From Parachlorella kessleri (lineage: Eukaryota; Chlorophyta; Trebouxiophyceae; Chlorellales; Chlorellaceae), in contig BBXU01000034.1 in the NCBI GenBank assembly GCA_001598975.1, positions 37,341 through 101,340 on the forward strand: a DNA stretch of 64,000 bases, written 5' to 3'. The stretch's first letter is position 1, and every line of letters begins with the position of its first letter. Of the stretch, positions 44,501-60,634 are shown piece after piece. The position numbers and the translations under genes were made by a program. The notes under the pieces were generated by a model, which saw nothing but the letters and a program-made list of their open reading frames with translations, ran no database searches and was not told where the DNA came from.

Positions 44501-46653
44501 TGGTTGGCAAGCTGCGCATCCGGCTCTCCTGCGTCTCCCCAAACCACGCCATCACGGCTTCGCTGCCGCTGCTTTCGGAGCGGAGGAAAGGGGCGCAGCA
44601 AGTGGGAACCCTGGACCTCACCCTCCAGGTCAGCACCTTGTTAGGTATCAGCAAGAAAGCCATTGCAGCTCTGTAGTCCTGGTTCAAAGAATCCTGTGAA
44701 CCGGCTGCCTGCAAGGTGATGACCCCTGATAACACATACCCCATGCACTCATGCACGCTTGCCAGGCTGGGCATGTGTGGCCGCGCCCGTCCGTGTCAGC
44801 CCCTTTAGGCTGTCGCAATGGCTGCAGGTGCTATACGCCAGTGGCAAGATGCTGCTGAAGAGCTACCTGCTGCGGCCGCTGCTGCCGGAGGCTGCCTACT
44901 ACCACGGCCTGCAGGAGTCGGCCTGCCGGGCCACCATGGAGGCGGAGACACGTAGGGTGGTGGTGCGGTGGCTGGAGGCGGCCAACCCAGCCATCCCCAA
45001 GCCCGTGGCGCTGGCGGTGCTGGACACAGAGAGGTGTGTGGGGAGGGGGCGGCAGCCCCTGCTCTCTGAGCGAAGTGCGGGGGTGTCCGCACCAGATCTT
45101 GGTGTATCTCAAGGGGGCCCCGGGAAGTGGGACACCTCTGTCTGCGCATGCAACAAAAGGAAAAGCAGGCGCCGAGGTACACTTTCTGCGGTGGAAGCTT
45201 CCCTGAGAGCTTACACAATGCCGTGCCCTTGCTGATGTGCTGGCTGGGTAAAGAAGCCTATGTTGCAGCTTTACTGCTGGCCTTCCATCGAAAACAGTCA
45301 CAAAGAAAAGACGCGGCCACGTGCGCTGTGAGGCCCAATCCCCTGCTCTTCTCTACCACCGTGACATGCCGTACCCTGCAGGGAGGAGTTTGTGATGTCA
45401 CGGATGAAGGTCAACTTCCGGCGGTTCCGCCTCATGGCGGCGGGGCTCTCCAGGTTCAACCAGTGGCTTTCGGCTGTCCAGGTAGGCGCGCCGGGGGTTC
45501 TGGGGTTGGCTGCTGCACAGCTGCGAGACTGTTGTGGTGTAAGGTGCACATGACCTCACCGCCTTGTTCAGGACTGGACACTCAGCTACTGACTCTGCGC
45601 GGCCAGCCCCATCCTAGTGTGTGCTTGAATGCCCCGCTCTCTCCTTTGTTCCTGGCTCCAGCGGTGGGACGAGCCAGTGGAGAGCACCCTGGTCTGCGTC
45701 GCCTGCGTGCTGCTAGCGTTCCGGCCCTCCCTCGTCATACCGCTGCTGCTGGTGTGGGCGGCCCTGCGCATCGCGGCCAACAAGCCCGAAGATGCTGGGG
45801 ACCCTCTCGCTATGGAGCATGATCCCCCGGAAATCGAGCCTGAGGACGTGGAGCTGGCAACCAGCAGCTCCAACCCGTGAGCAATAGCCTGCGTAGGGCG
45901 TGGCTTGCACTTAGTCAGCCTGCAATGTTGACAGGGTTTTCATCACTGATGTGGCTGCTGGACTGGACTCTTCTGCCCATTGCTTTGTACGGCAGTGTTG
46001 AAATCATGGCGTTGGGGGGATTTCGCGTTCCTGGTGGGCTTGTCCGTCGCAATGTCATGCGTGATGTGCATGCCTTTTCACCAATGTATTACTAGCATGC
46101 TCTCAAGCTGCTCCAGGTACACCATCCTCATGAAGAAGTATGAGGCGCTCCAAGGCCTGATGCTGCGAGTGCAGAACTTTGCTGACGACCTGGCTACCGC
46201 GCTGGAGAAGATGCGGGTACGTTGCAGAGGGCTTGCCAACAGATCCCCGCGGGCTCAGGGGGCAGCGCATCCCTCACCAGCAGGCACCTCTTCAGGCCAG
46301 ACTTGGGACCATGTGTAGAGCCGGTGCGGCTACAGGGTTCTGCAACGCAGGTCGCCCACAGCTGTGCAGATGCAAGGAGTATGTGGGGAAGGCTTGCGCT
46401 GAGAGCCCATGATGTGCCTGCTGTGCCCTCCTCGCCGCAGGCTTTGGGCAGCTGGCAGGACCCTGTGGCCACCACCATTTTCACGGCTGCGCTTCTGGGC
46501 ATTGCCTTCATCATCTTTACGCTGGGCTTCAGTACCATTGTGGCATTTGCCCTGTTCTGGACCGTGCGGCCACCCAGATTGCGGACACCCACGCCGCCAC
46601 CGCCCTCCAACCTGTTCAAGCGGCTGCCATCCAGAGCTGATCGGATTATGTGA
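38536..46653 (+). CDS. MCTP: MCTP-like multiple C2 domain / transmembrane protein
   Basis: A long gene of about 22 exons. The start is MSEQPEQLRKSKKGVFRG at 38536. A first C2 domain (about 38,990-40,267) has both acidic loops, LLAADNNGLSDPYC and FDYDVVSQDDFLGK, so it probably binds calcium. A second C2-like region (about 41,600-42,340) has FCYRCVFAVPVKNRQVVIDLY. A last C2 (about 43,650-44,630) has GKLRIRLSCVSPNHAITASL but lacks the loop aspartates. Then come the MCTP-specific KSYLLRPLLPEAAYYHGLQ (about 44,850) and KVNFRRFRLMAAGLSRFNQW (about 45,410), a membrane pair (LVCVACVLLAFRPSLVIPLL and TIFTAALLGIAFIIFTLGFS) and the C-terminal NLFKRLPSRADRIM. Plant MCTPs tether ER to plasma membrane. Linkers between C2 domains are long and acidic. 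Exon 1 appears to use a GC donor (CAG|GCAAGC). Individual exon limits are approximate. Confidence 0.85.
42956..43006. repeat. Short tandem repeat in an MCTP intron
   Basis: Four imperfect copies of a (GT)GCTTTGCC(R) unit are present. No function is suggested. Confidence 0.55.
43053..43066 (+). repeat. Two interstitial TTTAGGG units
   Basis: TTTAGGGTTTAGGG is two exact units of the plant-type telomere repeat, within an MCTP intron. Two units can arise by chance or by break repair. Confidence 0.7.
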
Positions 46654-47494
46654 CGTGTGGTTGAGGGATGTCTATCAGCAGCCGCCATGACATTGTCCGT
46701 GCAGGCCTCAGTACCACTTGCTCCGTGACTACTCACTTACTTAACAAGACGCCGGCAATTTTGTTGTATGACTGGCCTTTGACCTGCACTTATTGACGTC
46801 CACCTCCCCGTGCACTTGGGTGTCCTCAGCTGATCGCAAACGACAGTGTATGCTTCCTATATTCTCTACTGCGTACTTGGTCAGTGATGTTGCATGTCCC
46901 TGGTAGGTCATCATGTTGTGCTGACCCTATCCGTCTGTAGCACGGGGCCACATTATTAGCCTGCAAATCGTTTGTTGCAGTGCACCTGTTGTCTTGCAGA
47001 GTGAAGCAACAAGGTACCTGACTGTGCGTCATGCGTGCAAATGCATGTTTTCCTGCCCTCCCAGTGGGCTTGGGTTTCCCTGACTGCCTGGCCGCTTCGT
47101 GACATTTGCCAAGTCTTATGTAGGCATTTGGTAATCATGTGGGGTATGTCCTTAGTAGTGGGGCAGCATGCCTGTTTTTGGTGTCGTTTGAGGTAACGCC
47201 TAGACCGCAGTAAAAGGGAAGGAGATACGGTATATACGCTTCGGCAGCCTCTGCTATATAACACAGCTGGCACTCGCAACGCTGCTGTATCACGCCGACT
47301 TGATGTCCATCCCTTCCTTAATGGCACAGGTGGCCTTCAACGCAAGGGTTCTCTCAGCAAGAAAGCAATAAGCCCCATTGCCAGGACAGAGCGCTCGCGC
47401 CTAGTATCTCTGCTGTCCATGCGGCGTATCGCCTGCTTGCTGGGGCTCTTCTGAATGCCCAACACCTCCCCAGCAGTGTTTGATAAACCTGAAC
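46654..47494. other. Spacer between MCTP and CDSP32
   Basis: 3' flank of MCTP and promoter of CDSP32. No additional gene, RNA or repeat was recognised. Confidence 0.45.
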
Positions 47495-49985
47495 ATGATC
47501 TCACTAAGAACGGGCCTTGCTTTCAGGCCATGGCAGCATGTCGCTACCCACAATGTTCAGCGACGCAGGCCTTGCCCAGTTACGAGGTCTAGCCTTCGCC
47601 CTGGTGAAACTCCGGAGGAGGCACTAGAAAGGAGGATGCGGGAGAGCTTGAAAGTCGAGGAGCGCCTGGTGCCAATCTGTACAGAAGACGACCTTAACAC
47701 AGAGCTTGCAAAGGTGCGCACCCATTTTGCTTCGAACTTGTTATATCAGCGACACCTGATGATCAGTTAGCCTCGGGAATGACTTGGGAGGTGCTGAAAG
47801 ACCACAGGGACAAAAGGTCCCTGGGCAGCAGTAGGCGACACACAGTGCTCGCCACCGTAACACCTGTTGCAGGCTGGAAGCAAGCTGGTGGTGCTTGAGA
47901 TACAGTCTCAGAGTGTGTGTCAGACGGGATGGGAGGAGGAGCCAGAGCTCCAGTGGAAGGCAGACCAGAGGGCGGCGCTTGAGCCTTGCCGCCAACTCAA
48001 GCACTCCTTCTTGCGCACTGCGCGAGACTGCTCTGATGTGGTCTTTCTTGAGCTAGACGTGAGTGAGGTTCCCGAAAGTGTCCAACCAGTGAGGTGGCCT
48101 GGAGAAGTGTGCTGCGTGCCCAAGCATGTAGGCAGGCTAGGAACATTTGCTTGGTGCCAGGTGTCATGCTATATGGTTCCCTGGTACCCCTTTTTGCCCA
48201 GCTTCAGCTGCGCTTCTGTATAAGCACCTACTGCTACTACATCCAAGGCAGAATCTGCAGAAGGGTGGCATTCAGTGATGGATCTTGCTGTAGCGTTTTT
48301 TGCACCCGTGGGATTTGTGGGCATTGTAGATACCCATGTGACCAACTGGGCCTTGACCTGATGTCAGGACACCAATGCCAGTGGGGCTGAGGACGAGAGA
48401 AGACTCCGGGGGTTTGCCCTGCAGGCCGATGACGAGGATGGTCAGGAGTTGTGTGACAAGCTTGGTGTGGAGGTGTTGCCAACACTGCAATTCTACAAGG
48501 AGGGCAAGAAAATATGGGAACACCGCGGCCACCAAGCCATGGAGCCGGCCATGGGGGAAGGTGGGCCGCTATGCCTGCTATGACGTTGGTTGCTTGTGTT
48601 GATTCCGCTGTAGGTGTCACAGACCAGGGTTGCTGGTGGTCGGGCAAGGACTCAGCCCTGTCAGACCTGGCCTCAAAGGGCTGCCACACACCTCCGCCAG
48701 TTCAAGTGGGCGTTGCTGGAGCATGCCATAGCAAGTGATGAGGCACAGCGTTGCATCGCGTCACCCAGCCTCCACGCACACCATTGCTGCGCCATTGATA
48801 CTGACGAAGTTGAGCTTTGCACACTGCAGGTGTGCTGTACTTTGGGGATGCAGCAGGGGGAGGGGAGAAGGCAAGCACTTACGTCACAGAGCTGCACTCG
48901 CGGGCAGACTTTGATCACTTCATGAACCAACAGGATGACAAGGTGAGCCCGGCAAAAGTGGCCCTTCATGTCAGGTTTCGTGGTGGGGGAGACGCTGGCT
49001 GAGACGGGGCACCTGACAGGGCACCTGATGATAGTGCTGTTCGTAAGGGAGGGAAAGAGTGAAGTTGGCTGATGAAATCTGGAGCATGGCAATGGCTTGA
49101 ACATTAGTAAGGAGGACGTCAGGTGAGCATGTCTAGGACCTGCCGCATTTCAAGGGGAGCTATGCTTGAGCAAATGATCTGCGCGCCAAGGCGCTTGTAA
49201 TGAAGTAAGAATCTACTCATTGTGCCGCAGGTGCTGAAGGTCGTGAATATCTCCCTCTCCAGCGCCTCACCATGCGTTCGTATCTTCCCAGCCGTCCTAG
49301 CACTGGCAAGGAACTTCCAGGTATCTGATGGGCGGACGCTGGATTTTTGACTGCCTGTTCAAAGCCACCAACTGACAGGGTTGGATGACCTCCAATATCT
49401 CACTTCTAGTGGCAGTGTTACTGTTGGGTGCACCTCTGCTAGCCACCAACGCTGTATGGAAGCAGGATGTAGGTTTGAGGCTGCATATCCCTCCAAGGCA
49501 AGAGGGCAAGGGGGTGCCAGGCAGCACACATAGACTCCGTGCCGCATTCACCTGCAGTACCCCCGCCGATCTTACCACGCTGCTGTGGCCTGTACTGCAG
49601 GGGTACGCGGCATTTGCACGGCTGATGGGGGATGAGAATGAGGAGCTGCAGCAGGTCATGGCAGACTACAACATTGTGCAGGTTGGTTGGCTGGCCTTTT
49701 GGCACTTAAGACAGCAGCTGAGCTTTTCCGGGTGCTGCCCCTGGTGTCCTTTGTCATGAGGGGGACCTGTCGGGATGGCCTGCCATCTTGGGTGTACCAA
49801 CCGCCCTTGGACGCACCCTGGGTCCAACCCTGCAGGTGCCTACCTTCCTCTTCTTCCGTAACGGCAAGGAGACTGGCCGGCACGTGGGTTCCAGCCGCGG
49901 CGATCTCATCGGCCAAATCCTGCAGCAGCAGTCCGCCCTTGGCATCCCACCGCCACCACCACAGGTGGGACTCCAGATGTTGTAA
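47495..49985 (+). CDS. CDSP32: CDSP32-like double thioredoxin protein, plastid
   Basis: Seven exons (47495-47713, 47873-48058, 48368-48560, 48830-48942, 49231-49320, 49601-49681, 49836-49985) give 1032 nt, 343 residues. The N-terminus ([18 protein letters not shown], several Arg) looks like a plastid transit peptide. The first thioredoxin-like domain (about 75-200) has [11 protein letters not shown] but no CxxC. The second matches CDSP32: [52 protein letters not shown]. Plant CDSP32 has an HCGPC-type site there; this protein reads SSASPC, so the first cysteine is alanine (249) and only C252 remains. CDSP32 is a stress-induced stromal thiol protein that acts on peroxiredoxin and MSRB. An alternative final exon (to a TAG at 50,225) would replace the last residues. 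Confidence 0.88.
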
Positions 49986-51498
49986 TGAATGATGTTGTCC
50001 TCGGGCACCCCGGCTTGGTGCCCCTCCACGCATCTCCTCATCATAAGATTTTCAGCACCCCATACTGGTTTCCCAGTTGGTTGTAGGTGGGATTCGTGCC
50101 TTGCGCCTACTGCCATCAATTTGCCACAATGAGTTGCCAAGGCCGAGCTTGGTGTTCTCGTGCAGGGCGGTGTGCCTCGGAAGCCGGCCTCGGCAGCACC
50201 CCGGCCCAGGAGAAGCCACTGGTAGTGCGGCATTCTGGCTGTGCGTAGTCATCTAGTCCATGTTCAAGCACAACCAAAGCCAAGGTCCCTGTGGGTGTGC
50301 TGGTTGTGGTGCTGCCCATGGTAATAGTCGGGTGGTGAGAGTGGCATGTGCAGTACGACGAATGACCCAGGGGGACTACCGTGTCAGTATCCCATATCAC
50401 GACCTCCGGTTTACGTTGAGTGCAACTAGGTCTTATGCACAGTTCTGTCCAGGGGGTTCGTATTTTTCGCCAGCTTTGACTGTGTCTGCAATAATTTGTC
50501 CCTGTTTTTCAAGGGCTGGACAGATTAGTTTTCTGGGCTTAGTGTATATAGTGTAGCTTGCCTACATAGGATGCCCTCAAGTTGTGCCATATGCACCCAC
50601 GTCTATTACGGCTTGGAATGTGTATGCCAAGTGTATTTGCAAAGCATAGCGACGCCTACTTGTTCTCCACCTGAGATTCCCCCTGGAGTAGGCAGTCAAA
50701 TCAAGCATTAGAAGTGCTGCAGCCACATCTGAGCACTACTTCTGAAGGTTCCAGCTGGTCCAACGAATGCTAGCTTTAGCACGGTGTTGCAACATGATCC
50801 CTGGGAATGCATGATGACAGCTGGCCAGCGTGGCAGCCATATCCCACCTGGTCCATGCGCCTTCCCCTAACAGTTCACAGGCTCAAACAGCCTTTCTCAT
50901 ACATAACCGATCACCACCAAGCGTTAACTGCCCATCTTGAGTGACAATTGCGGATAAGTGGCAGCCCTGGCAACAAGGACGGTGTGCTAGGTAAGCTCGC
51001 ACGCATGCTGCCCGATCACCCAGGAAACTCTTGAGGAGCCTACGATTACAAGGCGGCTGTGCACACTTGCGCAAAGTGGCTGTGAGCAAACGTGCATGCC
51101 CTTCGCTCCGAGGATATAGCACGTTCCTAGCCTGGTTAGCGCGGTCGCTCAAGAGGGGTTTCAACATTTATAGGAAAGGAAAGATGGCATCTTGATCAAC
51201 AGTGCCTGATCCAGCTGCTGAGACAACACAAGCTCTCTTTGAGGGCTGCTTTTACAAGACGCTTTTACAAGACACAATGCTAGGAGTCAGAGCCACGGGC
51301 CACTGGAAGCACCAGTACCGTTGCGCAGAACTTCAGAGGCTCGTTATATGCAGGCAACACCAAGCCCGCTGCTCGTCTCGCTGCCATACCAAACATCGAA
51401 CGGGACCACGCACTACCAGTACTGAATACCAAGCACCAGGTGTTTGCCCTGCAGGTTGGATCAAGCTGCAGCGGGACCCGTTTCAGACGACTTGCCAC
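49986..51498. other. Convergent spacer between CDSP32 and bL19m
   Basis: 3' flanks of both genes; a possible alternative last CDSP32 exon lies at about 50,166-50,225. ORFs such as the minus-strand one at 50,883-51,167 show no family similarity or splice context. Confidence 0.4.
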
Positions 51499-52610
51499 TC
51501 AAAGTCGGTTCATCTTCCTATCCCTGAGGTAATAGAGCTTGGCCCGGCGTACGGGCTGGCTGTCTGTCACTTTGAGCTCCAGGATGTGGGGGGAGTACCT
51601 GAAGCAGCAGCAGCAGCAGCAGCGTCCGATGTGGACCCACGCTCAACAGGCAGCAAGGGCTGGCCTGCACTAGCATAGGCCACCAGTTCTAAACTCGGCC
51701 AGATTCCCAGACCGTCCACGGTAACACACTCGACTATGCTGGGGGAAGAGTCGCTCTGGGACAAAGATAGAATGTCCCAGGCCAGGGAGGCATTGCACTC
51801 ACAGGGGAAAGGTGCGCTCCACGCCGCCGCTGGCGCCGAAAGCGTTCCGTAAGGTGAAGGTCGTTCGGTAGCCCCGGTTGCTGCGCGCTATGCAAACGCC
51901 CTTGAACATTGTTACTCGCCGCTTGTTCTCCGGCACAGACTGCAAGCCAGGGACGCACAACTTTTCTCTCTTTGCCAAAATAGCAAGCTAACTCCTGGTG
52001 CTAGGACAGGTAGCTTATCAATCTAGTAAAATGCCACGGCTGATACAAGGGACTGCATCAAGGGTTACAACACAAAGCAAGCCGGACCGATTCCATGGAT
52101 CCTGCGCACCAGCTTTAGCTCCAGCACATCTCCTGCCTTGAAGTCAGGGTAGTTCTTGGCAGCCTTGGCCTCTGCTTCCCGTTCGTCCTCCAGCACCTGA
52201 GCAGCAGGCACCACCCACTGCCGCTTGCAAATTAACGCCTCACTTTCCCTTGTGGCTGCTTGACATACCGCGAGTGACCCCTGCAGTCTTGTTTACAGTC
52301 CTAGGAAACAAATAGCTTGAGTTCACTAGTGGCTATCTCTTACCCGCAGCAGGTGCCCCATCCGCTTGGGCAGAACTTTTCGCTTGGGCAGGTCCCTTGT
52401 GGGGGCCCAGGGTGGCAGGGCCGCAGGCTGCGTAGGAGCAGCGCCTGCCGCTTGCTGAGCGGCCCATGGCTGCTGATGAAAGTTCCTAAGCGTCAACAGC
52501 GCGGTAAGGGGTCGGGTTTCCAAGGTGACCGCTATTGGGTTCCATCCAGCTTGGGTGCTGGCAAGCACCAGCCCACGGGCTGTGTTTAATGCCTGCCGGA
52601 CGCTTTGCAT
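51499..52610 (-). CDS. MRPL19: Mitochondrial ribosomal protein bL19m
   Basis: Four exons (52610-52344, 52196-52110, 51939-51803, 51598-51499) give 591 nt, 196 residues. The N-terminus, MQSVRQALNTARGLVLASTQ, is Arg/Ala/Ser-rich without acids, typical of a mitochondrial presequence. The mature part follows bL19: NYPDFKAGDVLELKL, SVPENKRRVTMFKGVCIARS, NRGYRTTFTLRN, GGVERTFPLYSPHILELKV, then VRRAKLYYLRD near the stop. bL19 sits at the subunit interface of bacterial-type ribosomes. A plastid L19 cannot be fully excluded, but the presequence favours mitochondria. A (CAG)n-type run (about 51,605-51,623) lies in the last intron, just outside the exon. Confidence 0.88.
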
Positions 52611-52870
52611 GATGGTGGTGGCAAGTTGCTGCAGTGTGGTTTTGGCGTTCCGTCCCTTACACCAGTCCCCCCAGAACTTTCTAACCTACCTAGAACTAAC
52701 AAGTTACTTGGACATATATATCTCAAACCATATATGCCACCCGGGTGCACCCTACTTTCGTCACCATGTTAGTCAGCAAGGGCGGGAGGTTCATTGGTCG
52801 TCTATGCCATGTTCAATCGTCAAGATTGGGTTGTTGGAGATTCGTCCGGCGCGTGGAAGCCTCAATAGCC
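52611..52870. promoter_or_regulatory. Divergent promoter shared by bL19m and fumarase
   Basis: 260 bp between the start codons of two genes for predicted mitochondrial proteins. Both promoters must lie here, which gives an opportunity for co-regulation. No individual site was identified with confidence. Confidence 0.55.
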
Positions 52871-57494
<4,624 letters not shown>

Positions 57495-58694
57495 GCAAGC
57501 TCAGTTGGACGCCTTCTTGTGCCAGCCCAACCTGTAGCGGCTGGGTGCAGCCTGTACGGCAGGCCGCCTCATTTTCTGGCCCTTGTGGCTCCTATGCATA
57601 AGTGCTCGTTCGGTCTGCTAGTCTAGTCTAGTCTGGTTCGGTCTCGTTCGGTCTGCTCACAAGGGTATTACCGTTCTCAGGCCCCTCGGTCACTCTGTTG
57701 CTCGTCAGCAGCACCTTGATGGTGCTCCCTTGACTCGACCAGGGTGTCTTTCTGTGACAGAACATGTTCATATTAGCATGGGTGGCAGGTAGTGCGAACA
57801 GGGAGTAGAGCTGGGCTGGACTGGACTGGACCGAACTGACAGGGCTGGATGCAATATGAGCCTGAGTCATATGCCAAGATGCTATGACAACCTAGTACTG
57901 CAACATATTGTGAGGGCGGCAGATGTTGATGGTCAATGGCTAACATGGCGGCTTGATGCGACCTGTTTGGTAGAGGGTATGGTCCGGGTGGCAGGTTAAT
58001 GCCAACGAAAGCATAAGGTCTATCCGGCACGCCTATTACAGTAAGACTCTGAGCACTCAGGCAAGACTCAGGCACATTCTGCATCCAGCTCTGTCAGCCC
58101 AGCTCAACTCTCACTCCCTGCCACCCATGCCAAGACATTGTGCACACTGCCGGTCTTGCCAGACAGCGGGATCAGTGAAGCAAGAGGACAAGGTTGACAA
58201 TAGTCCATGCTGCAAAGGGCAAGTTGCGCTGCATGGATGTATCAGCAGGTGCGCTGCTAGGCTTGGATGGATATCATGTCAGATGTTTGCTATTGTGTAT
58301 GGGCGATGGGTATGGTGGCTGATGGGCGCTGCCGTACGGTTTGAGCTTCTTGGACATTGGGACAAGAAAAAATTGTCATGCCATGGGCTAGTTGGATCCT
58401 GGACAGACACAGCGGGTGCTCAAAGGCCGCATATGTGTGATGCTGGCCTACCCCCTTACGTCAAGCTGCCTGGACGCGACGCTCAATAGCACTTCAAGCT
58501 GCTTTTCCTTCTTGTGCCTACTACTCCTTCCCCACTTCATGCGGGCATTCTTCCTGTTACATACCCAAATCTCCAGCCATGACTGGCGAAGGCTGCAAAG
58601 CAAAAGCAAACTCCCACTCAATACCCGTCAGCCCATTGCCTGGCTCCAGCAGTGCCGGCATCATCCAGCCAGCCGCAGCTGCTTTGAACACAGC
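57495..58694. other. Convergent spacer between fumarase and S13, with MITE-like element
   Basis: 3' flanks of fumarase and ribosomal protein S13. The main content is the inverted-repeat element at 57,776-58,130. No gene was recognised. Confidence 0.5.
57776..58130. mobile_element. MITE-like element with R1 inverted termini
   Basis: The left end reads GCATGGGTGGCAGGTAGTGC. The right end, on the other strand, reads GCATGGGTGGCAGGGAGTGA, and both continue into related R1 sequence (GAGCTGGGCTGG, GGATGCA, CCTGAGTC). The 355-bp segment is therefore bounded by long imperfect inverted repeats and has no coding capacity. No clear target-site duplication was seen. Confidence 0.55.
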
Positions 58695-59946
58695 TTATGC
58701 GACCAGGGCGGAGGCGGTGGCGGACTCGTACTTCCAGTTGGGCGGCAGCTTCTTGGTCTTCTTGTAGTAGCGGGCCAGGCGGTGGATGCGCGACTCCACC
58801 AGAATCAGGTGGAACTTGGCGTCCTTGTCCTGCAGACGACGAAAGTCTCACGACCACCTTCAAGCATGCAGCCACGAGCCCAACTGTCCCACCATAACGC
58901 CATACACACACGCACATACACACAGCGCCACACGCAACCAACACCTGCAACCAATTCTACTTAGACAACCAACCCATAATGTGAAGCTAAGCCCTTGCCC
59001 TAAAAAATAATACCATAACTCTATACATTAGGCAATATATAAGTGCGGCACCCTCGCTTACCTTGCGGTTGGCCTCCAAGTGCTTGCGCATGGACACGGC
59101 CTTCTTGATCAGATGGTACAGATCCTCGGGGATCTCAGGAGCCAAACCTGCAGGGAACGGGATGCGGAAAGGGCAGCGGGAGCCTCCCACGGTCGTCAGA
59201 TGGTTGTGCACCACCAGCAAGATGCGCCAGCCTTAAAGGCCGAGCAACATTTGCTAAGTGGGCTTGAGCAAAGTGTGCCAGCCGACCCTTGGAGGGGTAC
59301 AACCGAGCAGCACTTGCTGTTGAATGGCTGGAAGGCGCCCAGTGCAGCCTTGGCGATGCGGAGCTCTATGCCACGATGTTGGCATTGAGGTAAGGGAACT
59401 GTCCCACCATGTGTTGCTCGAGTACTGTGACTGTAAGGCACCGCCGACTGCTGGCATACCTACGTAGTACACTTCAAGCCGCCTGGCTTGCTCACCCTGG
59501 CCCTTAAGGATGCGGAGGATCTTGCTGCCGGTCACAGACTTGACCTGGGCCACGCCGTGGCTGTCACGCAGCAGCACACCGATCTGGGAGGGGGTCAGGC
59601 CCTTCTTGGCAAACTTGCCAATGAGCTCGTTCACCTGCAAGGAAAGGAAATCGCCGATGCATCTAAACTGAACTGCTAAAAATACTGGCTGCCCATAAGG
59701 GAACCTGTGAGGGCAACCGTTGATGACATCCAGCTACCAAGGCACCTTGTCAACTATCTCCAGTAGTTACTAAATCAAGCTCTGAGAGGCTTCAGCACTC
59801 CCAGATAAGGACAGCTGCATGCTCCCCTTGCTGCAAGCGTCGCCACTTGCCTCCTGGCTGGAAATCTTGAGCCAAGAGGGCGGGCTCCGCTTGTAGGGCA
59901 GAGCCGAGCGGCTCTTGCCCTTGCCCTTGGAGTGCATACGACCCAT
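58695..59946 (-). CDS. RPS13: Cytosolic small-subunit ribosomal protein S13 (uS15)
   Basis: Four exons (59946-59851, 59634-59496, 59147-59062, 58829-58695) give 456 nt and the canonical 151 residues. The sequence runs [126 protein letters not shown]. This is the eukaryotic cytosolic form that binds 18S rRNA in the 40S subunit. Exon 1 ends at a GC donor (GAG|GCAAGT); the other donors are GT. The preceding ATG at about 60003 is out of frame or 5' UTR, since family homology begins at [10 protein letters not shown]. Confidence 0.95.
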
Positions 59947-60406
59947 GGCGGCAGGTCTTATGCACGGGTCTCCAAAACTGCAAGGATAAAGAGAAACCGT
60001 CACAGTCTACCGATATGCCCCGCACAGATATCCTCGCCTTTCAGTGTGGCGCTTAGACAGGCCAAACTGTAGTCGATGCTCCCTCACTAGCAGCAAGCTG
60101 CAACCGAAGGCAAGGAGGCATGTCAAGCTTCATGACACAACCAGCTAACCACCTGCGGTGGATAAGACGTCAAGCGGGCAACCACAACTCACCAGCTGCT
60201 GGAGAAAGAGGGGGAGGCAGGCAGGGTACTGGTATTACTGGCGGCATGTAGCGGGAGATCCTGACTAAAGGGCGGGAGCAGAGAAGAACTGGTTAACCAT
60301 GGTTGTGACCTTAATAGAGCAATGTACAGCAGCTCTTTAAGTTTTCAAATCGCTGGTAAAACCCATCGCAAAGGCTGATAGCCAAGGACAAAGAGCTTCT
60401 AGATTT
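59947..60406. promoter_or_regulatory. Divergent region, RPS13 and OST4-FAM32A
   Basis: 460 bp between the RPS13 start and the OST4 start. It presumably holds both promoters; no specific site was recognised. Confidence 0.5.
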
Positions 60407-60600
60407 ATGATTGACGACACTGACTTGGGCCGCTTTGCGGTGTGTGCCGGGTGCCTCCCTGGCTTTGCTTCACCTTACTGACTTTTGCCCACGCGTGCTT
60501 ACCCGTGCTTCTCCTTGGCTGCCCACAGAACCTGATCGGCCTGGTCATTGTGGGCCTGCTCTTTGCCTACCACTACGTAGCAGCGGAGGCTAGGCAGTAG
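60407..60600 (+). CDS. OST4: OST4, tiny oligosaccharyltransferase subunit
   Basis: Two exons, 60407-60439 and 60529-60600 (105 nt), encode 34 residues: MIDDTDLGRFA, then NLIGLVIVGLLFAYHYVAAE, then ARQ. This is the whole OST4 fold: a short lumenal start (MIDD/MITD-type) and one membrane helix ending in the conserved YHYV. OST4 stabilises the Ost3/Stt3 part of the ER N-glycosylation complex. The intron is 89 nt (GCG|GTGTGT to CCACAG). The stop lies only 34 nt before the ATG of the FAM32A-like gene on the same strand, too short for a normal terminator plus promoter. It is easily missed because of its size. Confidence 0.9.
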
Positions 60601-60634
60601 CGCGGAAAAGGGCAGGCGCAAGCAGCTGGGAGCC

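Noticed and set aside
50883..51167. Minus-strand ORF of 94 codons downstream of CDSP32
   Set aside because: No similarity, no splice context and Cys/Arg-rich composition typical of random frames.
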